Source: CALKCV01 sp964609515
Lineage (GTDB): Bacteria; Cyanobacteriota; Cyanobacteriia; Cyanobacteriales; Microcoleaceae
Direction: 5' to 3'
NCBI GenBank assembly: GCA_964609515.1
Contig: CAZSTZ010000003.1
Location: 1-64,000 of the forward strand
DNA length: 64,000 nt
Below the pieces are notes generated by a model that saw nothing but the letters and a program-made list of their open reading frames with translations, was not told where the DNA came from and ran no database searches. Shown here in pieces: positions 60,501 to 64,000 of this stretch (position 1 is its first letter; each line of letters begins with the position of its first letter). The position numbers and the translations under genes are program-made.

Positions 60501-63207
60501 TACTATCATCTAGGGTAGGTCGCAATAGTTGTGCTTCCATAAATCGTTTTTTATCAGCACGAAGAAAATTATCGCCTGTTAGTTCTTGCCGCCATCTTTT
60601 GAGCCTTTCTGATTCCCTTGCGGCTCTATCAATTCCTTTTTGCAATTGTTTTATCTCTGATTCAATACCAGAACGTTGTCTAGTGATTTCTTCATCAGGC
60701 ATATCAAAAAGGTTTGCTCTATCTCTTTTTATTTGCTGAAGTTCATTGTCTGTTTGCCTAAATTTAGCTTGAGCATCTATTCTTTTTGACATTCCGTAAA
60801 AACCTCGGAAATGGTTTTTAATAGCAAAGTCAATTGCCTTAGACGCCATTCTATTGATATCTTTAATTACTTTTTGATTGTTTTTTATCTCTGAAGGAGC
60901 AACTTTTTGAATATCGGTAACAATGCCAGATATAGCATCTTCAGATATTTTGTTAATTTTGTTTTTTAAATTTTTAATTTTATTTTTTATTTTTAAGTCT
61001 CTAGTTGGCGAAGCGGCAAATTCTCTTTGGGCTTCTTGCAGTTGATTAACCAAGTCTTTTCTTTGTTCAAAAAGTTGATAACTCTTATCTGTAGCAGAAA
61101 TTTTAAATAAGCTTGGCAGTTCATTATCAACAAAATTTTTCGCTTTACTAGATGCTTGCCTTCTGGCTTCTGGCAAGTCAATAAATTGATTTGCATTGGC
61201 GTTTTCGTAAGCAGCACGGATGGCATTATCTCTTAATCTTCCAGATTTTCGCAACCCAGACCCGCCGACTCCTTCTCTAAATGCTGTTTTTACTCTAGTG
61301 TCTGTTACGTCTATAAAATTAATATATGCTTCTAATCTGCCTTTTTCTCGTATTAGTTGTCTGCGTCTGTTATTTAAGTAAGTCATGTCTAGCTTTTTAA
61401 GTTGCTGCTGCAACTTTTCTATTTTTTGGTTGCCCGCGCCATAAATAGAAGATTGCTCTCTAATATAATTTTGAACTTTAGAAAAAATGCTTCTAGCGTC
61501 TTCTCCTAAAGCATTAGCAACTCTTTCAATCGGTTCCGGCAGTTTGTCAAAAACTTTGCTTTTTAAGCTAACCATCCATTCTGGGGTCTGTTGCGCCAGA
61601 AATTCTCCTACTGCGTTTATGCTTGTGCCAGCTAAATTAGTAAGCATACTTTCTGCTATATTTTTGCCCACAGTATTATTTAAAATTAGCCCTAGATTCT
61701 CTATAGGACTAGATGACAAACTTTCCAAACCCATATCTGCAATAGAACCAAAAATTTTACCTGAAACCCCGGAACCCCTTAATTTATCAATGTTTTGGAA
61801 TAAAGAAGCAAGACCGGGTACTTGGTTTAACTTGCTATTGCCAAGAAGATTGTTGATACCTTCTGATGCTTGTTTAAAACCTGGTAAACCTGACAACATA
61901 TTTGTTATTGGTTCAACACCTAGTATATCGTATAAAAACCTTGAAGCCGATCCTCTACCTTCTATCATCCTCCCTATTGTTTCTGTTATCGGTGATGCTG
62001 CTAAAAAAGGACTAGAAAACTTGGAAATATTCTTTAAAAAGTCTGTAGTACCTAATTGGTTTACAATTCTTTGAGAAAAATCTTCTAAAAAAGGTTGGAT
62101 TTTTCTTTCTACAGTTGTAGTTTGCTCATACCCAGATGCACCGAATAATTCAGCATCAAGATACTGCAAGCCAGACCTTTGTATGCTGGGGGAGGCATTT
62201 TTAATAGTTTTTGAAATTATTTTCTCTATACCCGGTCCAATTTGCTGATCTAATGCTTCAAAGTAAAAACCTAATGCATTGGTAGCCATTTTTTTGACAA
62301 CTCTGGAAGCTAAATATTCGGTGGCATATTCTTTTCCAATATTCAAAATATCATTAGATAACCCACTTGTCGATCTCAAGTTTATTTGCTTCAAACCTTG
62401 CTGCAATAAACTAGGCAACCCAGACATTTGTGGAATAGCTTGCATTGAGCTTATTGGCGCTAATCTATCGATAAATGTTAATAATGAAGGGTTTATCTTA
62501 CCAAATAGCTTTGCGGTAGTTAGCAGCGTAGGAGCGATGTCTTTTGATAGACCTGGTAAACCACGGGTTTTGACTTGTTTACCAAAAAGTTCTGCATCTA
62601 TGCCTGTTATGCTCGATCGCAGTCCTCTGGCGAGCGGCTTTTTTAACTTATTAACAATTTCTTTTTCTATGTCAGTGCGGTCACTAAATCCTAATAGTCC
62701 CTTGCCCCCCGCATAGCCTATGTCTGCCATTCCTCTTAGCACGTCTGAAAGTTTGACATTAGTTTGTAATGTTTGTGCAGCTTGTTTATGAATTTGAGAA
62801 TAAAAGGTACTAATTGATTTAAAAGGAAGTAAAGATGGTGCTGTAATTTTTTGATTAAAAGTAGTAACCGCTTGATTTGTTGCTCGGAATAAACTTCTAG
62901 TCAATGTATCCATAGTAAACTGAACAACGCCGCTAATTGACCGCGTTATTTTTTGAGCGCTATTTACTGCAATATTATTAAGATTAGAGAATAGATTTGT
63001 AGCGCTTTGGGTTAAAGCGTCAATCGATTGTATTCCACTGCCAATCAAACCAGAAAATATTTTACCAATAGAAGAAGATGTTTTATTAGCAGCAGCAACT
63101 ACACCGGACAGATGAGCATGAATATCCCTGAACACATTAGTAGTGTTGTTGATACCATTAAAAACTATATCAATTGGTTGACTGTTAATGTTGTTAGTGA
63201 ATACCAT
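51529..63207 (-). CDS. Giant tail tape-measure protein (3892 aa)
   Basis: Sets tail length and passes into the host envelope. N-terminal ~1100 residues are helical with Ser/Gln-rich stretches. Hydrophobic segments lie at about 1490-1780 (SGISIFSGMFGMLTRVLPGV) and near 2000 (IIGMVAPLLVLAAAIQAVGF), typical of tape-measure membrane regions. From about 2050 to 3500 comes a long coiled-coil array of ~85-90-residue repeats with RYNLIRKQL, ERYFEARLSLIKE and ARQKLFDSQIDLL elements. The C-terminus has DLMAQMKNQTLK. At ~0.15 nm per residue it would predict a tail of over 500 nm, if the whole chain counts. First gene of the minus-strand tail operon; TAATG coupling to the next gene. Confidence 0.93.
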   Translation of the reverse strand: MVFTNNINSQPIDIVFNGINNTTNVFRDIHAHLSGVVAAANKTSSSIGKIFSGLIGSGIQSIDALTQSATNLFSNLNNIAVNSAQKITRSISGVVQFTMDTLTRSLFRATNQAVTTFNQKITAPSLLPFKSISTFYSQIHKQAAQTLQTNVKLSDVLRGMADIGYAGGKGLLGFSDRTDIEKEIVNKLKKPLARGLRSSITGIDAELFGKQVKTRGLPGLSKDIAPTLLTTAKLFGKINPSLLTFIDRLAPISSMQAIPQMSGLPSLLQQGLKQINLRSTSGLSNDILNIGKEYATEYLASRVVKKMATNALGFYFEALDQQIGPGIEKIISKTIKNASPSIQRSGLQYLDAELFGASGYEQTTTVERKIQPFLEDFSQRIVNQLGTTDFLKNISKFSSPFLAASPITETIGRMIEGRGSASRFLYDILGVEPITNMLSGLPGFKQASEGINNLLGNSKLNQVPGLASLFQNIDKLRGSGVSGKIFGSIADMGLESLSSSPIENLGLILNNTVGKNIAESMLTNLAGTSINAVGEFLAQQTPEWMVSLKSKVFDKLPEPIERVANALGEDARSIFSKVQNYIREQSSIYGAGNQKIEKLQQQLKKLDMTYLNNRRRQLIREKGRLEAYINFIDVTDTRVKTAFREGVGGSGLRKSGRLRDNAIRAAYENANANQFIDLPEARRQASSKAKNFVDNELPSLFKISATDKSYQLFEQRKDLVNQLQEAQREFAASPTRDLKIKNKIKNLKNKINKISEDAISGIVTDIQKVAPSEIKNNQKVIKDINRMASKAIDFAIKNHFRGFYGMSKRIDAQAKFRQTDNELQQIKRDRANLFDMPDEEITRQRSGIESEIKQLQKGIDRAARESERLKRWRQELTGDNFLRADKKRFMEAQLLRPTLDDSTQQEYLLSLGRKSFSRDKQKMIFKRLGKSAEPELMEALIDSNLGKHSRQYYQAVSEQIRLLESQRNIGSRSEQRGVNDTIAKLNKRLSALQQFNFQYASGAEKASPLTALVKRLRNDATLTQKEMSMVRSIINKEIDTTTKNYQSGFTKTLNVAKNAFSQLSQFPQFAKGLKIVEQVETWNVQTNGAIADIFKQSGRTIGASVGKGILSGFMESIYPFFDAFDNQILGTAQRIQQVPQRFAQVTGFVSNVANNLVMATDAAGAFWQKMTVVGRVVNSFMNLGNALFMIQQGFSIITMFAQQNPIATVIRQNTELEQQILRIQSGIIATNKLVDKTSGRQINGLDSFAQTKPLIERSIESLRKRSLDLATFTSSDLIEPFSIVTGMMGGIGASLQDAIDLTVSFASGLSTINLPANQATQEIRSILMGDITNDSLLAKTLDVRNPTIKKWKLEGKLIENLQERLSSLVQGQEIASKNVSGLTSNILDFFQEVQRISGRPLFETFRAELDKLYTYLVGSQQKIMEFAHKVAAVTNRAFKGVIDTIKELVSVIVGKGGGETGLFVLESIANIIEIVRNSVKNTLRILQPFIDAFKTLVGFVTGLGSPLIKAAIQFKVLTSGISIFSGMFGMLTRVLPGVGGLMSLLAVRTLPLINQFGFLSKNLGGGAAAFLTLGKNMAFIPGMTTALTRFLGVLGPLAPALTAVLPAISGLAIQGAGLGGIIRGAGALNLITKAIGALPIGIQGLGAMANNRLASLGLNPRTLASGQAAINSISFALQNYVTANIAATQNTSLLNIVVRNISAMFRAWALKTVLLTGTIYGLFKAFNALTSQTELMEFLGSNLKAFGESLVALKDFLTTGFSGAVTAVIVTLGLLATSFARDAAIVRFVQHTFFNLTLTLEKLLPVLINTFSGLANFTQAIAKLPVVGSFFQHISLHANKTAYSLETVGKRMHALRLDYLFTNSVKTFNKVKKDPNSTENDKTVARQAMEKNRKDYYSYLSANPEAKLQIFSGRTAGKVQGLGNKIAGLGDRISRTNVRMRVIGKTINFLGLKVQGLGNKFATLGIKANSAFAKLPTFLKMSIVMAKGLAGAIAGIIGMVAPLLVLAAAIQAVGFAWKTFVTRPRLLQDLEDSRKKLAETDQESAIAMGKMKKILEETNEERKHGIALSQKQYEEITYNKKILEERLKTLKIEKEILETKMQQANLSDTAVREDSKLTSKSLERIQKYVEENVEIANSTALTDKSIKYRKNEIIKNARVTKEDLSEYLKLRKEKSFVQNVMSEIGDSNSFSQAFKGQIEAIDKEIKANETLQEKYTSIQPRDLPLAGNMLKQIGDNADLAWSAIQNPTGDAELFKKNLENVTKLNSQLYELGQISAEEAIEKITKVTETQVEATTGQIEAAYKAILGLIDKQAAEVSDRISRRQKELEAEAATGEINKVTLHARTVELQREDMLNKKRATQRKLDEAWRMDDLKSVAKFQNEVANLENQITATVAEETRKWYELSRADIEEDAQETLAVEKNRFEAGMTGLVNHETTKKNILSESYAKQRQLLTKQINSLNTQDIEGREKLIAEKMALYEKERQAQQQFYQALEKDLKASLDRSKVLLDKDRAEGEILESTYLEDELKLTDKYAQDRYNLIRKQLTGGRELSIEARKDLMSELEKIDLESIESDRKYFEARLSLIKEYGEVEKNVLAGQLATGGITSQADFLSQEFDLIKGTRNNQIGEIFAELENPKISEKRRNQLRSQLGQLQQEDKQARKSFFDSRMQLLSEAQQNEIKLQDVARQTNQINSAKANQKEYETTSQYLSDRLQLIKSELAKEEPLTVEEREKMQVQLAKIELEEKTARQKLFDSQIDLLTKNFEKESAIKNSAHELGKLKSAKYYQETYRETAKNLSDRIKLIQDRLQKESQLTASEKQDLVAQIAQLEVEQKTARQKLFDSQIDLLTKNFEKESAIKNSAHELGKLKSAKYYQETYRETAKNLSDRIKLIQDRLQKESQLTASEKQDLVAQIAQLEVEQKTARQKLFDEEMKLIESFYQKVSVVQEEAYNYERISSIEYYQDQYNATKSQLNAKLEMLQEKLETETTLTLEEKQKLQIEISKINIEMLNEEQKYFDARIKLIESASNHETALLSSQLAQGLVSQRNYNQQTFNEELQLLNKRRSLIQKRLRDTLNPETRQNLEMALAKTFEEANGAAERYFDNSVKLLDELSNYQTMSLEKSIMSGAIGEEQYESKKLQQTINNLSQRQKLVEEHYGRLAKSAENRQKLESEITKIAQEREKAHVEYIDKTIAIAERKMQTAMDVIKLSELEFQKLTRQLVAFGDGTLDRNQLKRRALAEEYTNTKKQLELQLRLHRDLNQIKFDDPRRQEEHQQKIRNSLKQTTELEIRLLDLQREKFEQMLDTKVAKARNEVTATVQEMEKQLNPSNFNKQVLDQQSTLVSTRQSLNNSLVSLVRNEFEIAEKLEKSDRKRQQIKEAAAKYEIQALEYQQQLKQQALEIEIRQMQISQERAEIENEIARIHATAQIAEAQANLAKTKADPNASNEQIIAAELELRARQMEVDALGRQRGLILGQRYVMGQQIKAKIIEDEISNIIASRKAQLRLAESYDNPTIKRVMMEKIKQGKSFDDLFDFNFKVADMVSSIQSEFDKSANKVTSEIGNEFGALKKVISQEIDILGQKINKTSADSNNESDGLSNKHKGIMVSPIIPTEKNYIETPEDKERARQLEETRKIMERVREEVDEVRDRTTRLPKTIENPSAVEQKPWTSTEEFNKDYWDQIDINKYPQYQQDHLREQKRQMEMWNGVNEWYENGGIEKELRKKMQNEGWTQEEMALWDEVRSMPKINAYEPDPNSANRKKRFKLDNVIDQKRIDKEYEREMKRVEKEAIRDNFSLNMIKLPTSKINVEPINSNAQSQQGDRSLLSSIGGEVRKIATEIKNIGKSGVGDITINNTATAGDTQDLMAQMKNQTLKTLDGVLEKTMKMQYG
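54422..54949 (-). repeat. Two identical tandem 264-bp copies inside the tape-measure gene
   Basis: Units 54422-54685 and 54686-54949 appear identical by eye, each encoding the same 88 residues (about 2754-2929), with a third, partial match continuing to about 54970. Diverged units of the same length surround them. An exact tandem copy inside an otherwise diverged array points to a recent duplication. Confidence 0.9.
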
Positions 63208-63354
63208 TTTTGTTAAATATTGTAATTCTTATTAGTTTGATGGCAGTGACAAAGAATGCAAATACAATCTGGCCCACTTTCCCGTTTTTTGCGCATTGTT
63301 TCGCTTATCTTTTACATTTCCCACATTTCCCACATTTTAGCAGCTACAATCAAA

Positions 63355-64000
63355 ATGAAACCAATTTTTAAAAAATCAACGATGGAAACAGCATTTTCCT
63401 CCTCGCACGCGAAAAAAATGGCCCAAATTACGGCCCTTGTGGAAGCTATTTTTTTAGATTTGGCCCCTTCCTTGAGCCGTTTTAATATTAAGCTTTTGAA
63501 ACTAAAACACTATAAAAACGGCAATGTTGAAGGTTTTTGTCAAGAGCAGACTACGAGGTTAATTTTTAAGTTTTTTCTTGACGACAATGGTATTACATAC
63601 GAAGCATATTTTAATAATGTTAAAGATGCTTTTTTGACTGACCAAAAGTTATTACTTCAATCGTGGAAGGAATCATCTTGCGCTTATAATGACAAATGCA
63701 ATTGTCAAAGAACTGATTCTTTATCGACAAATAAACGAACCTGTCAAAAATTACCGTGTGGTGATAGTTGCATATCGACTCAATATACTTGTCGTTTAAA
63801 CGGCAGCAACCAACCAAACAAGAAGTCGATAACTAGACTCAAAGCATTAAATCACATTGCTAAACAGGTTCAGCAAAAAAGGGGAAGAACATCGACTAAT
63901 TTACCAAGCCTAACTCCTCAATCTCGTGTAATCTTGCCAGAAATAGCTAAAAATAATATTTCCTTGAAAGCGATCGCGTTGTCTTCCGGCGTACCTAAAG
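63355..64000 (+). CDS. 5' part of a large protein with cysteine motif, cut by the right edge
   Basis: An uninterrupted frame of at least 215 codons runs off the window. Residues about 110-147 are cysteine-rich, ending in LPCGDSCISTQYTCRLN; its CG-x2-C-x6-CR pattern matches that of the 1592-residue protein at 9462-9520. A basic stretch with QVQQKRGR follows. Probably a second polyvalent or virion-delivered protein. Start is ATG 63355 or 63382, neither with a ribosome-binding site. Divergent from the tape-measure gene across 147 bp containing tandem CATTTCCCA repeats. Confidence 0.65.
   Translation, partial: MKPIFKKSTMETAFSSSHAKKMAQITALVEAIFLDLAPSLSRFNIKLLKLKHYKNGNVEGFCQEQTTRLIFKFFLDDNGITYEAYFNNVKDAFLTDQKLLLQSWKESSCAYNDKCNCQRTDSLSTNKRTCQKLPCGDSCISTQYTCRLNGSNQPNKKSITRLKALNHIAKQVQQKRGRTSTNLPSLTPQSRVILPEIAKNNISLKAIALSSGVPK

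Noticed and set aside
1..64000. CRISPR array
   Set aside because: No regularly spaced repeats with unique spacers were found; all repeats seen are tandem, inverted or widely separated.

Overview
The window is cyanobacterial. The octamer GCGATCGC (HIP1) and its core recur throughout, inside genes and inside terminators. Many products look like cyanobacterial plasmid or phage proteins: a CyRepA1-like primase-helicase, a 'YDAVLGG' protein with a C-terminal zinc finger, a class II ribonucleotide reductase, and DUF5895-like and GH108 proteins. Tail genes are plentiful, including a 3892-residue tape-measure protein, so this is most likely part of a large tailed phage. The plasmid-type replication gene suggests it may be kept as a phage-plasmid; that is inference. 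No capsid, portal, terminase or integrase gene is visible.

Layout. 0-4 kb: small accessory genes on both strands, a type I hammerhead ribozyme (minus strand, 87-146) and a tRNA-like sequence. 4.2-9.1 kb (+): a run of small structural genes ending with a probable tail-tube protein and tail-assembly-chaperone-like genes. 9.1-13.9 kb (+): a 1592-residue multidomain protein with a cysteine motif, two ~220-residue repeats and a C-terminal adenine methyltransferase domain. 14-20 kb: small genes (two ribbon-helix-helix or HTH proteins, a DHH phosphoesterase) among many repeats, including a 128-bp promoter unit present twice. 20.3-25 kb (+): tightly packed membrane genes with a P-loop ATPase, an M23 peptidase and a GH108 muramidase, perhaps an envelope-crossing, transfer or lysis unit. 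25-33.7 kb (+): DNA metabolism, comprising a RusA-like resolvase, an ORF-less group II intron, class II RNR, an AAA+ ATPase, a DndC-like PAPS-reductase-family protein, tRNA-Arg(UCU) and a cytosine methyltransferase. 33.7-36.4 kb (-): a tRNA-like gene with a 52-nt anticodon loop, about 490 nt of apparently structured non-coding DNA, a phage Dam-type methyltransferase and a zinc-finger protein. 36.7-44 kb (+): small genes, a GNAT fusion, a DUF5895-like protein with an SSB-like tip, and the primase-helicase. 44.2-63.2 kb (-): tape measure followed by distal tail and fibre genes, including a GH10-like hydrolase and a leucine-rich-repeat adhesin. 63.36 kb to the edge (+): start of another large protein with a cysteine motif like that of the 9-kb protein.

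Together the genes read as virion tail assembly plus host recognition (two blocks on opposite strands), autonomous replication with nucleotide supply and DNA modification, and a cell-envelope module. The most unusual items are RNA-level: the complete hammerhead, a decayed hammerhead-like leader at 25.04 kb, two tRNA-like genes with internal insertions, and the intron in a leader.
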